A stretch of 64,000 bases of DNA from UBA9926 sp038131595 (GTDB taxonomy: Bacteria; Pseudomonadota; Gammaproteobacteria; Pseudomonadales; Azotimanducaceae), in contig JAYPPR010000008.1 of the NCBI GenBank assembly GCA_038131595.1, positions 1,488,001-1,552,000 on the forward strand, given 5' to 3'. The notes under the pieces were generated by a model. It was not told where the DNA came from. It ran no database searches and saw only the letters and a program-made list of their open reading frames with translations. Shown in pieces: positions 52,205-60,634 of the stretch. The translations under genes and the position numbers were made by a program. Numbering within the stretch: position 1 is the stretch's first letter; every line of letters starts with the position of its first letter.

Positions 52205-53841
52205 GTTGGTCTGATTCCTCGAATGATAAGTGCAGCGATGATCGCGACCGAGCCGAGGGCGCTTCGCCACTCGCTAAGCGAACCAGGGTCGTTTGTCAGC
52301 GCAGGTAAGAAACAGAGGATCGACAAGCCCAACAGCGCCATCGAGTAGCGTCGATGCCGATCGGATTGGCGTGACCGAGCAAGGGTGGCTTGCAGATTCA
52401 TTACTTGGTCCTCCAGCTGCCGGTTTGCCATCAAGATTTGCTCAATGCGCCTGGGTGCTTTGATGATTTGCTCTGGAAGTTCAGGGCCCTCTGCCAGAAG
52501 GAGCGGGACTAGGCTCTTGACCCGCTCGAGGTGCGTGCGGGGGCTTGTTCGGTTAGCCATCCATTGATCGAGAAACGGTTTCGCTGTCTGCCACAGGTCG
52601 AGCTCGCCATAGAGCTGCCTGCCGATTCCTTCGATGTTGAGTAATGTCTTTTGCAGGAGCACGAGTTGCGGCTGAATCGACATATCAAATGTCTGGGCCG
52701 CTTGAAATAAAGCGACGAGCAGCTTGCCGAATTCAATCTCGGCCATGGGTTTACCAAAAAGCGGTGCACAGGTTTGCCTGATCACAGCCTCCATTTCCGT
52801 CGGGGAGGTGCTCTGAGGCACCCAGCCACTTTCGATATGAAGCGAGGCAACTGCGCCATAATCCTCATTAAAAAAAGCGACCAAGTTTTTGGCGAGATAA
52901 TTTCTGTCTTCTCGAGTCAATTGCCCGATGATGGCGCAATCAAGCGCAATGTAGGTCGGATTCTCGGGGTCCTGGTGATCGACCAAAATGTTGCCGGGGT
53001 GCATGTCTGCATGGAAGAAGTTGTCCTCGAAGACTTGTGTGAAAAAAATCTCCACCCCTAATTGCGAGAGTTTGGACAAATTGACGCGGTTATCCTTCAG
53101 TGTGGCAAGGTCAGTGACGACGGTGCCGTACACTCGCTCCATTACGAGGAGCGAATCGCTCGAATATTCTCGATACATCAAGGGGACGTAGAGCTTGCCC
53201 CTCGGAAGCCAAAAGTCACGGAGTCGTTCGGCGTTATCGGCTTCTCGATTAAGCGATGTTTCAGCGAGGATGACCTGTCGGTAATCGCTCAGCACTTGGG
53301 TTAGTTTGAGTCGATAAGCCTCCTTCCATGACGCATTGATCCAATTGAAGATGGATTCGATTCGATTCAGGTCCTGCTCGATCGCGTCCTTAATGTTGGG
53401 CCTTAGCACTTTAACGACTACGGCCTCTCCGGTTTTGAGTGTGGCGCCATAGACTTGCGCGATAGAAGCCGACGCCATCGGAGCCGCATCGATTTGTGAA
53501 AATACGGACGAAATGGGTTGCCCAAGTGACGCCTCGATGAGGCCAAGCGCGACGTCATGCTCAAACGGCGGGACTTGGTCTTGTAGTGTGCTGAGCCCTT
53601 CAATGACCTCGTCAGGAAAAAGGTCTCTTCGCGTTGAAAGGAGCTGACCGACTTTAATAAAAGCCGGCCCAAGCTCGACAAGTGCAGCCGCGAGATCCCT
53701 GCCGGCGTTCGACGAGGGTGCGGGTAGAAGCTTCAAGGGAAGAACCAAAATGGTTAGCCAAAAGGGTCTGGCGTCAGCCGGGATGAGCCGGTCGAGGCGA
53801 TGTTTAACGAGAACCCAGATCAGCTGAAGGACTTTGATCAT
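52201..53841 (-). CDS. ubiB: Ubiquinone biosynthesis kinase-like protein UbiB
   Basis: A 546-residue ABC1/UbiB protein. The KxGQ motif (FIKVGQLLSTRRDLFP), the Ala-rich loop (ASIAQVYGA), the invariant Lys (VVVKVLRP), the catalytic region FFHADMHPGNIL and two C-terminal membrane helices are all present. It supports ubiquinone synthesis, probably by extracting intermediates from the membrane. It follows ubiE at 18 bp; the ubiJ gene that lies between them in most gammaproteobacteria is missing. Confidence 0.95.
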   Translation of the reverse strand: MIKVLQLIWVLVKHRLDRLIPADARPFWLTILVLPLKLLPAPSSNAGRDLAAALVELGPAFIKVGQLLSTRRDLFPDEVIEGLSTLQDQVPPFEHDVALGLIEASLGQPISSVFSQIDAAPMASASIAQVYGATLKTGEAVVVKVLRPNIKDAIEQDLNRIESIFNWINASWKEAYRLKLTQVLSDYRQVILAETSLNREADNAERLRDFWLPRGKLYVPLMYREYSSDSLLVMERVYGTVVTDLATLKDNRVNLSKLSQLGVEIFFTQVFEDNFFHADMHPGNILVDHQDPENPTYIALDCAIIGQLTREDRNYLAKNLVAFFNEDYGAVASLHIESGWVPQSTSPTEMEAVIRQTCAPLFGKPMAEIEFGKLLVALFQAAQTFDMSIQPQLVLLQKTLLNIEGIGRQLYGELDLWQTAKPFLDQWMANRTSPRTHLERVKSLVPLLLAEGPELPEQIIKAPRRIEQILMANRQLEDQVMNLQATLARSRQSDRHRRYSMALLGLSILCFLPALTNDPGSLSEWRSALGSVAIIAALIIRGIRPT

Positions 53842-53859
53842 GTGAAGCGTGGCCGCTCG

Positions 53860-54657
53860 CTACTGTCGATCAGGATCGAGATCGGAGAGGGATTCAGGTG
53901 CTGGCTCAGCTTGAATCAAAGGAGCCTCTCCAAAATGAATAGCCGCAGCACCCCCCATTAGGTTATTGAATCCGACGTGGGTTAATCCGGCGTCACGCAT
54001 CATATCGGCGAGGGTCTCTTGATCTGGATGCATGTCGATGGATTCGACAAGGTATTGATAGGGCGATCCATCGCCAGTGACCCACCGGCCTACTTTTGGC
54101 CAAAGGGACTGAAAAAACGCATAAGCCGGTTGGGCCGCTCTCGAAGTGACCTTAGAGAACTCAAGCACGACAAGGCGAGCGCCTGGCTTCAATGCTTGTC
54201 TCATCGCGGCCAATGCTGCGGGCTTATCGGTCACGTTGCGAAGACCAAAGGCCATGGTGATCCCGTCAACGCTGCCAGGTTGAATGGGGAGCTTCTCTGC
54301 ATCCGCGATGACGAACCGCGTATCCGCGTGCCCTTGATCCAGCAGTCGGTCGCGGCCCACTCTGACCATTTCAGCATTGATATCGAGCAATATGACTTGG
54401 CCCGTGGGCCCTACACGCTCCTTCAATAGGGCAGTCAGGTCGCCAGTTCCGCCCGCGATATCAAGGACAGTCTGTCCTTCTTTTGCTCGCACGAGCTCAA
54501 CCGCCACACGTTTCATTACACGATGGGTGCCAAGCGACATGAGATCGTTCATGACGTCATATTGTTCAGCCACTTGCCGAAAGACGTTACCGACAAGCCC
54601 TGCCTTCTCAGAGGTTTTGACTTCTCGATAACCAAAGTGTGTCGTTTCTTCGTTCAT
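53860..54657 (-). CDS. ubiE: Ubiquinone/menaquinone C-methyltransferase UbiE
   Basis: A 265-residue class I methyltransferase. It has THFGYREV at the start, the SAM site VLDIAGGTGDL, DINAEMV, ADAEKLPI and the family-specific ITMAFGLRNVTDK. It methylates the benzoquinol ring at C2 in ubiquinone synthesis. No Shine-Dalgarno site is evident before the ATG; instead a 12-bp repeat fills the leader. It heads the ubiE-ubiB-hisI-hisE-tatABC run. Confidence 0.95.
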   Translation of the reverse strand: MNEETTHFGYREVKTSEKAGLVGNVFRQVAEQYDVMNDLMSLGTHRVMKRVAVELVRAKEGQTVLDIAGGTGDLTALLKERVGPTGQVILLDINAEMVRVGRDRLLDQGHADTRFVIADAEKLPIQPGSVDGITMAFGLRNVTDKPAALAAMRQALKPGARLVVLEFSKVTSRAAQPAYAFFQSLWPKVGRWVTGDGSPYQYLVESIDMHPDQETLADMMRDAGLTHVGFNNLMGGAAAIHFGEAPLIQAEPAPESLSDLDPDRQ

Positions 54658-54661
54658 ATTC

Positions 54662-54695
54662 TGTGTCTAGTTGTGTGTCTAGTTGTGTTTCTAAG
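54662..54695. repeat. 12-bp tandem repeat in the ubiE leader
   Basis: TGTGTCTAGTTG occurs twice perfectly and a third time in part (TGTTTCTAAG), directly upstream of the ubiE start, 5-38 bp from the ATG. It occupies the place where a ribosome binding site would be expected. Confidence 0.75.
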
Positions 54696-54888
54696 AAGGC
54701 GTTTAATTGTCCTGAATCGATTCTAACCATTGCTGACCACTCTGACATACGCCGTGGTAAGCACGAGGTCGAAGGTGTGAGGTTCTAGCGCCAAATTTCA
54801 GCAGCGTTTCCAGCACTCTGATGACCAGCGATAACAAAAGGGAGGATAGTGCCGCTGTCTCATCAATCGAGCCGCATCGGTTTGAATG

Positions 54889-55254
54889 CTATCCCTTGAA
54901 AAGCACCGCTGGATCGCGCGATCGGCCGCTATCTTTCAAATTCTCCAGATACTTTGACCAATACTGCTCATAATTGTCACACAGCTCCCGAAGATATGGC
55001 CAGCTGTAGATTCCTGTGTCATGGCCGTCTGAAAAAATGATGCGAATGGCGTAATGCCCCATGGCCTGGATATCATTGAATTGAACGTTGCGCTTGCCAT
55101 ATTGAAGCACTGCTTGGCCAGGACCATGACCTTGGACCTCTGCTGAGGGCGAGTGCACTCGTAGATATTCCGCGGGTAATCGAAAAGCGGTTGCACCGTA
55201 GACCAGTTCAAGATCGGCGCTTTTTCGATGGATTTTGATTGAATCAGGACGCAT
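54889..55254 (-). CDS. DUF971 (GBBH N-terminal-like) protein
   Basis: A 121-residue DUF971 protein: SIKIHRKSADLELVYG, FRLPAEYLRVHSPSAEVQG, AMGHYAIRIIFSDGHDTGIYSWPYL and the closing YLRELCDNY. The domain corresponds to the N-terminal part of gamma-butyrobetaine hydroxylase; free-standing bacterial forms have been linked to Fe-S cluster carriers, but the role here is uncertain. It follows hslU by 47 bp on the same strand, the order seen in Pseudomonas. Confidence 0.9.
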   Translation of the reverse strand: MRPDSIKIHRKSADLELVYGATAFRLPAEYLRVHSPSAEVQGHGPGQAVLQYGKRNVQFNDIQAMGHYAIRIIFSDGHDTGIYSWPYLRELCDNYEQYWSKYLENLKDSGRSRDPAVLFKG

Positions 55255-55301
55255 AGCTTGGAGGGCTCGGTGAGTGAGGAAGCAGAGGGCAAATAAGAGT
55301 G

Positions 55302-56627
55302 CTAGAGAATAAAGCGATTAAGGTCCTCATTCCCAGCAACGTTGGCGAGCTTTTCATCGACGTACGCGGCATCCACCCGAATGGTCTCGCTAGCCTGCTC
55401 GCCGGCGCTGAACGATACTGACTCCAGCAGTCGCTCAAGCAAGGTATGTAGGCGCCTAGCGCCAATGTTTTCAACGGATTCATTCACTTGCCACGCGATC
55501 TCGGCAATGCGGGTGATGGCGCTCGGTTCAAATTCAAGGGCAACGTTTTCGGTGCTGAGTAGCAGACTGTATTGCTCGGTCAAGCTAACGTTTGGTTCAG
55601 TCAATATGCGAGCGAAGTCTCCCGCGTTAAGCGGAGTCAGCTCAACCCGAATGGGTAATCGACCCTGCATCTCTGGAATCAGATCTGAGGGCCGAGATAA
55701 GTGGAATGCACCAGATGCGATGAACAGGATGTGGTCTGTGTTGATCATCCCGTACTTGGTGGATACATGGCTGCCTTCGATTAATGGGAGAAGATCGCGC
55801 TGCACGCCCTCTCGTGAGACGTCAGCGCCGCCTCGCTCCGCCGATTTCGCAATCTTGTCGAATTCGTCAATGAAAACGATGCCTGTTTGTTCTACGGCCG
55901 CAACCGTCTGTGTGCGTATATCGTCCTCGTTGACCAATTTGCCTGCTTCTTCTTGCTCCAAAAGCTTGAGTGCTTCGCCGATTTTGAGGCTTCGACGCTT
56001 GCTTTGAGTAGGCGACAGTGAGGAGAACATGCTCTGCAATTGATTAGTCATCTCCTCCATTCCCGGAGGGGTCATGATTTCAACGCCCATTTTGGGTAAC
56101 TGGATCTCAAGTTCGATGTCCCGATCATTGAGCGCGCCTTCTCTAAGCTGCTTTCTCAGTAACTGCCGCGCCGCTCCGTCCTTCTCCTCGGGGCTGGGCT
56201 TGTCGCCTCGTGCAGTGGGAAGCAGTTCATCCAATATTCGCTCTTCTGCAAGATCCAACGCCCGGTGCCTGACCGCCTTGGTGGCCTGATCAATCAGCAT
56301 TTTGTAAGCGGCTTCGCAAAGATCTCGGATTATCGATTCAACGTCACGCCCCACATAGCCAACCTCGGTAAATTTAGTCGCCTCAACTTTGATAAAGGGG
56401 GCGTCTGCCAAGGCAGCCAATCGTCGTGCTAACTCTGTCTTCCCAACTCCGGTCGGTCCAATCATTAGGATATTCTTCGGAGAAATTTCCCCTCTAACAT
56501 CGTCCGGGAGTTGCTGTCTGCGCCAGCGATTTCGAAGCGCAATGGCGAGCGCACGCTTGGCCTCATCTTGCCCGATAATGTGCTTGTCGAGTTCATGAAC
56601 GATTTCACGAGGGGTTAGCGTTGTCAT
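55302..56627 (-). CDS. hslU: ATP-dependent protease ATPase subunit HslU
   Basis: A 441-residue AAA+ unfoldase (ClpY). It has the N-terminal DKHIIGQDEAKRALAIALRNRWRR, Walker A GPTGVGKTE, pore motif GYVGRD, Walker B IVFIDEFDKI and the C-terminal end DLNRFIL that docks into HslV. It unfolds substrates for HslV. It overlaps hslV by 4 bp. Length and motifs are normal. Confidence 0.97.
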   Translation of the reverse strand: MTTLTPREIVHELDKHIIGQDEAKRALAIALRNRWRRQQLPDDVRGEISPKNILMIGPTGVGKTELARRLAALADAPFIKVEATKFTEVGYVGRDVESIIRDLCEAAYKMLIDQATKAVRHRALDLAEERILDELLPTARGDKPSPEEKDGAARQLLRKQLREGALNDRDIELEIQLPKMGVEIMTPPGMEEMTNQLQSMFSSLSPTQSKRRSLKIGEALKLLEQEEAGKLVNEDDIRTQTVAAVEQTGIVFIDEFDKIAKSAERGGADVSREGVQRDLLPLIEGSHVSTKYGMINTDHILFIASGAFHLSRPSDLIPEMQGRLPIRVELTPLNAGDFARILTEPNVSLTEQYSLLLSTENVALEFEPSAITRIAEIAWQVNESVENIGARRLHTLLERLLESVSFSAGEQASETIRVDAAYVDEKLANVAGNEDLNRFIL

Positions 56628-57181
56628 GAGGCTTCGGACTCCGACGCGCTCAACGTCTCAATGGTTTGAGTCGAATTGGTGTAAATGCAGATGTCACCTG
56701 CGATGCTAAGCGCCTTTCGCACGATCTCCTCTGCTGATAGGTCTGTATTGTCATTGAGGGCAATGGCAGCTGCGCGGGCGTATTCGCCGCCTGAACCGAT
56801 GGCCATGACGCCATCTTGCGGCTCAATTACATCGCCCGTGCCAGTGACGATAAGGGAATGACTTTGGTCGGCGACGATCAATAACGCTTCAAGCTGCCGG
56901 AGCATTTTATCGCTACGCCAATCTCTCGCTAATTCAACTGCGGCCCTTTGTAAGTGCCCCTGATGGGCCTCTAATTTTGCTTCAAAGCGTTCGAACAACG
57001 TAAAGGCGTCCGCGGTGCCGCCTGCAAAGCCCGCGATAACCTTGCCGTTAAATAGCGGACGAACTTTCTTCGCGTTCCCTTTCAGTACGGTATGACCTTG
57101 AGTGACTTGTCCATCGCCACCAATGGTGACGTGGCCACCTTTTCGGACCGACAAGATAGTGGTCCCGTGGATTTCTTGCAC
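56624..57181 (-). CDS. hslV: ATP-dependent protease peptidase subunit HslV
   Basis: A 185-residue threonine peptidase (ClpQ). After removal of the leader MQEIHG the mature enzyme begins TTILSVRKGG, giving the N-terminal catalytic Thr; the lysine K33-equivalent lies in NAKKVRPLFNGKV. GFAGGTADAFTLFERFE is highly conserved. It forms the double hexamer degraded-substrate chamber with HslU. Confidence 0.96.
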   Translation of the reverse strand: MQEIHGTTILSVRKGGHVTIGGDGQVTQGHTVLKGNAKKVRPLFNGKVIAGFAGGTADAFTLFERFEAKLEAHQGHLQRAAVELARDWRSDKMLRQLEALLIVADQSHSLIVTGTGDVIEPQDGVMAIGSGGEYARAAAIALNDNTDLSAEEIVRKALSIAGDICIYTNSTQTIETLSASESEAS

Positions 57182-57250
57182 GTTACGGTCTCCGGCTTGT
57201 TAGAAATGCGTTCATCGATAAGTCGACGATGGGGTCAGAGGGTTAAGAAT

Positions 57251-57844
57251 TCAACCGTCTCGCCCGCTGCTGATGTCTGTTCCAGCATCCGAATGGCTTG
57301 GTGGGGTTCGCTTTGTGAGTGGCATCGATTCGAATTCGTTAGCGGCGAGAACGGCTTGTGTTCGATTCAATTCAACCTCTGATTCGAAGGGGCCTAGCAT
57401 GATCCTGTGCCAGGTGGTCTGTTCTATTTGCTTTTGTTCAACCGATGGGGAGAGCCCAAGAAGCAGCAGTTCGGCTCTACGCTGGTCCGCGTCGCTCGTG
57501 GTTGGGAAAGATCCCACTTGAAGATAGTAGGTCAGCGTAGCGTCACCCACCATTGCCATAGGCTGCTGGTACCCGCCTACGGTAGCAACTTCTGCTTTTG
57601 GAAAGAGATCGTAAAACGACCAATCGATGGTTTCGGTCACCCGTTGACTGGTTTCCTCTGCAAATTGACCGACGTCCTCTAGATAGGGTTCAGGGGCTGA
57701 GACTGTAGGCCATAGGAGGAAAGCGCCGGTGGCGGCGATTAAGCCGACGAAGACACCGGTAACAAACGCGAGTTTGGTTGATCCTTGCGGATCAGATTTT
57801 GCCTTCACGCGGGTTGCTTGTTGTTGGTTGGATCGTCTCACCAT
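57251..57844 (-). CDS. SPOR-domain membrane protein
   Basis: A 197-residue bitopic protein: basic cytoplasmic N-terminus, one helix (about 27-47, LAFVTGVFVGLIAATGAFLL), a linker, and a C-terminal SPOR domain (about 108-185, YYLQVGSFPTTSDADQRRAEL...RIMLGPFESEVELNRTQ). SPOR domains bind denuded septal peptidoglycan. The location between priA and hslV is where ftsN-like genes lie in gammaproteobacteria, so an FtsN-type divisome role is likely, but the FtsN essential segment is not clearly recognisable. Confidence 0.85.
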   Translation of the reverse strand: MVRRSNQQQATRVKAKSDPQGSTKLAFVTGVFVGLIAATGAFLLWPTVSAPEPYLEDVGQFAEETSQRVTETIDWSFYDLFPKAEVATVGGYQQPMAMVGDATLTYYLQVGSFPTTSDADQRRAELLLLGLSPSVEQKQIEQTTWHRIMLGPFESEVELNRTQAVLAANEFESMPLTKRTPPSHSDAGTDISSGRDG

Positions 57845-57897
57845 TGGGACAGTTTAGTTCAGATCGCGGGTAAGAAGGAATGTGTACTATGTCGTGA

Positions 57898-60201
57898 CTA
57901 GACTTGCTCACTCGGGTCAATATCGATGTGCCAGCGTAGCGATCGGTCTGCATTGGCGTGCAGCCAATGTTGAGCGCTAATGAGCACTTGCTGCCTTTCT
58001 CGGATGCGTGCTGCGCTCACCAGGAGTTGAGACCGGTACCATCTATTCCGACGCTCCATGAGCGGTGGGATCGGCCCCAGCACTTCGCAGTCATGCCATG
58101 ACCCTTCCTCGGACTGGACACGAGTCGGTTTGTCTCTCGCTATCGCACGCTCGTTGGGTGTTTGCCCTTGACCTTTAGACAGACCTGTAAATTGCCCATT
58201 CACTTGACCCTGATTTAACTCGTCCGCTAACCGTAATAGCAGCTGTTTCGCTGCGCCGCGAGTGGTTGACTCGGCTCTGATTACGGCGAATTTTCTAAAC
58301 GGGGGTAGCGCTGCGTTTTCGCGAGCGGCTAACTGCCAGTTTGCGAATCCGTCATAGTCCCGATTAATAATGAATGGCATCACCGGGTGCAAAGGCTGGC
58401 TAGTTAGCAGTTTGACGTCGCCTTCGATGAGGTCACGTCCTACCCGACCTCCCGTTTGAAAGATTAATTGAGCAGTCCGTTCGACGGCGCGGTAGTCACT
58501 GCTCAATAAGCCTTGATCCGTTTCAAGGAGCAGTGCAAGCGCTAAATTCGGAAAGTGATGACCTTTAGAGACCAATTGGGTTCCAACGAGGATGCACGGC
58601 TCACCTGTGTGAATTTGATCCAACATCGACTGGAACGCGCCATGTGCGCGGGTGCTGTCGCCATCCAATCGATGAATGGGGTGGTTCGGGAAGTCGGCTC
58701 GGAGCGCCTCCTCAATTCTTTGCGTCCCTTCACCGACTGGGCTGAGGCTAGTGCTCCCACAGCTAGGGCATTGCATCGGTGGCTTGATGCTTGCCGAGCA
58801 GTGATGACAAACGAGCTTTTGGTCAAGTCGGTGCACGGTCATGCGAGCGTCACAATGTTCGCACCCTGCGATCCAATGGCAGTCGGTGCAAAAGAGTACC
58901 GGTGCAAACCCGCGACGGTTGATCATTACAAGCACCTGGCCACCCGTGCTTAACGTCGATTCAATGAGCGCTGTTATACGAGATTGGGTCGATCTATCCA
59001 GGTGCGGTGTGGGTAGGGTCCATACCTCGTAGTTTTCTTTGCTAGCGCCGCCCGCTCTATGGGTCAGACGGATGTGTTGATATTTGCCGGATAGCGCATT
59101 GTGATAAGACTCAAGGGATGGAGTGGCTGAGCCAAGGATGAGAGGGATCCCCTCGATCCGTGCTCGGACCACGGCGAGATCTCGCGCTGAATATCGAAAC
59201 CCGTCTTGTTGTTTGAAAGAGGCGTCGTGCTCTTCGTCGATCACGATCAAGCCAGGGCGCCGCATTGGTACGAATAGCGCGCTACGGGTGCCAATAGCAA
59301 TGTGCGCCCGCCCCGAACTGCAATCATGCCAAGCTTGGAGCCGTTGTTGGTCGGTTAACCCGCTATGAAAAACTACGATCGAGGCTTCGAACCTGGCCTT
59401 AAATCGAGCAATCGTTTGTGGAGTGAGGGCTATCTCTGGAACGAGAACGAGTACCTGCCGATCCTTGGACAGACAGTCCGCCATCCAGCGCAAGTAAAGT
59501 TCGGTTTTACCACTGCCCGTAACGCCTTGAAGGAGCGTCGTTCCTGCTTGCGTCGTGTCGAGTCGTGTTAGCGCAGTAGTTTGCTCGGTCGTAAGTTCAG
59601 GCAGAGGGCCTCTGACTCTCAGTGGCGAAGAGAGGGTGGACTCTTCCTCGGCCTCGATGATCAGCCCCTTCTTAATAAGGCCCCGTAAAGCGTCACGGGA
59701 TAGACCGTGAAAGCTCGCCTCCCGCGCCTCGATGGAGCCTAGCTGAAGCATTGTTTCGCAAACATCGAGCTGCTTCGGTGCTCGAGACAGAAGGTCAGCA
59801 AAAGGAAGCGTTGGGTCCACGAGCCTCAGAACTAGGCGGGATTTTGGTTTTGATTGGCCCTTTCTGAGCGCAGTCGGAAGCGCCGCAGCTAGCACCTCAC
59901 CAATGGGGTGGAGATAGTATTGAGAGGCCCATTTGCAGAGTTCGACAATCTGTGGAGCGAGCGATGTTTCAGCAGGAAGCACGTCGAGGATGGGTTTGAT
60001 TTGGAAACCCCGGCCGGTCGGGTCCTTTGATGCTTGGCTATCAAGGACCACGCCAATCACCTCTCTTCCTGAGAAATTCACGCGCACGCGTTGGCCAATT
60101 TCAACCCCTTGCGTAGACCGATAGGAGAACGTTTGATGGAGCGGAGCAGGTATCGCGACCTCGACATCAAAGCGTTGATTGGTGTGCGTTGATTGGCTCA
60201 T
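57898..60201 (-). CDS. priA: Primosomal helicase PriA
   Basis: A 767-residue superfamily 2 helicase that restarts stalled replication forks. It has the N-terminal 3'-binding domain (AIPAPLHQTFSY), Walker A GVTGSGKTELY, DEEH box IVIDEEHDASFKQQ, the zinc-binding cysteine pairs (CTDCHWIAGCEHCD, CHHCSASI...CPSCGS) and the C-terminal HDCEVLGPIPPLMERRNRWYRSQLL. Between about 663 and 701 there is a Gln/Gly-rich stretch not present in E. coli PriA. The ATG at 60201 is chosen; the longer frame overlaps the rpmE promoter. Confidence 0.94.
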   Translation of the reverse strand: MSQSTHTNQRFDVEVAIPAPLHQTFSYRSTQGVEIGQRVRVNFSGREVIGVVLDSQASKDPTGRGFQIKPILDVLPAETSLAPQIVELCKWASQYYLHPIGEVLAAALPTALRKGQSKPKSRLVLRLVDPTLPFADLLSRAPKQLDVCETMLQLGSIEAREASFHGLSRDALRGLIKKGLIIEAEEESTLSSPLRVRGPLPELTTEQTTALTRLDTTQAGTTLLQGVTGSGKTELYLRWMADCLSKDRQVLVLVPEIALTPQTIARFKARFEASIVVFHSGLTDQQRLQAWHDCSSGRAHIAIGTRSALFVPMRRPGLIVIDEEHDASFKQQDGFRYSARDLAVVRARIEGIPLILGSATPSLESYHNALSGKYQHIRLTHRAGGASKENYEVWTLPTPHLDRSTQSRITALIESTLSTGGQVLVMINRRGFAPVLFCTDCHWIAGCEHCDARMTVHRLDQKLVCHHCSASIKPPMQCPSCGSTSLSPVGEGTQRIEEALRADFPNHPIHRLDGDSTRAHGAFQSMLDQIHTGEPCILVGTQLVSKGHHFPNLALALLLETDQGLLSSDYRAVERTAQLIFQTGGRVGRDLIEGDVKLLTSQPLHPVMPFIINRDYDGFANWQLAARENAALPPFRKFAVIRAESTTRGAAKQLLLRLADELNQGQVNGQFTGLSKGQGQTPNERAIARDKPTRVQSEEGSWHDCEVLGPIPPLMERRNRWYRSQLLVSAARIRERQQVLISAQHWLHANADRSLRWHIDIDPSEQV

Positions 60202-60208
60202 TCTGCGG

Positions 60209-60236
60209 TTGATTTCGTGATGGGCTCTGCTATTAT
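60209..60236 (+). promoter_or_regulatory. Sigma-70 promoter of rpmE
   Basis: TTGATT (60209-60214), 16-bp spacer, TATTAT (60231-60236), 38 bp before the rpmE ATG. It overlaps the 5' end region of divergent priA. Confidence 0.65.
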
Positions 60237-60274
60237 TTGCGCCCCCAACGGGGAGACGACCTCGAGGACATATC

Positions 60275-60490
60275 ATGAAAGCCGACACCCATCCGCAGTA
60301 CGAGAATGTCACAGCCACTTGCAGCTGTGGAAATGTCATTCAGACGAAGTCGACGTTGTGCAAGGATATCTCAATCGAAGTGTGTTCGCAGTGCCATCCT
60401 TTCTACACTGGTAAGCAAAAGACAATCGACTCAGCAGGTCGTATTGATCGGTTTAATAAGCGCTTCCGTCGAGGTGCAGCAAACGGCTAG
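60275..60490 (+). CDS. rpmE: 50S ribosomal protein L31 (zinc-binding form)
   Basis: A 71-residue L31 with four zinc ligands C16, C18, C37 and C40 (TCSCGN...CSQCHPFYTGKQ), the C+ type that is replaced by a zinc-free paralogue under zinc starvation. The closing GRIDRFNKRF is typical. It is divergent from priA, an arrangement common in gammaproteobacteria. Confidence 0.96.
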   Translation: MKADTHPQYENVTATCSCGNVIQTKSTLCKDISIEVCSQCHPFYTGKQKTIDSAGRIDRFNKRFRRGAANG

Positions 60491-60634
60491 TGGCCCGGCT
60501 CACAGACTGTCACAGACGGGGCCATTCCGTCGAAAAAATCTCCCCAGAGTCGCTATTGCAAGGCCCGGCAAAGGCGCTAGCTGGCTGCGCTTAGGCAACG
60601 CCTGATCAGCCAGTAGACGCATTCGCCTTCCAGC

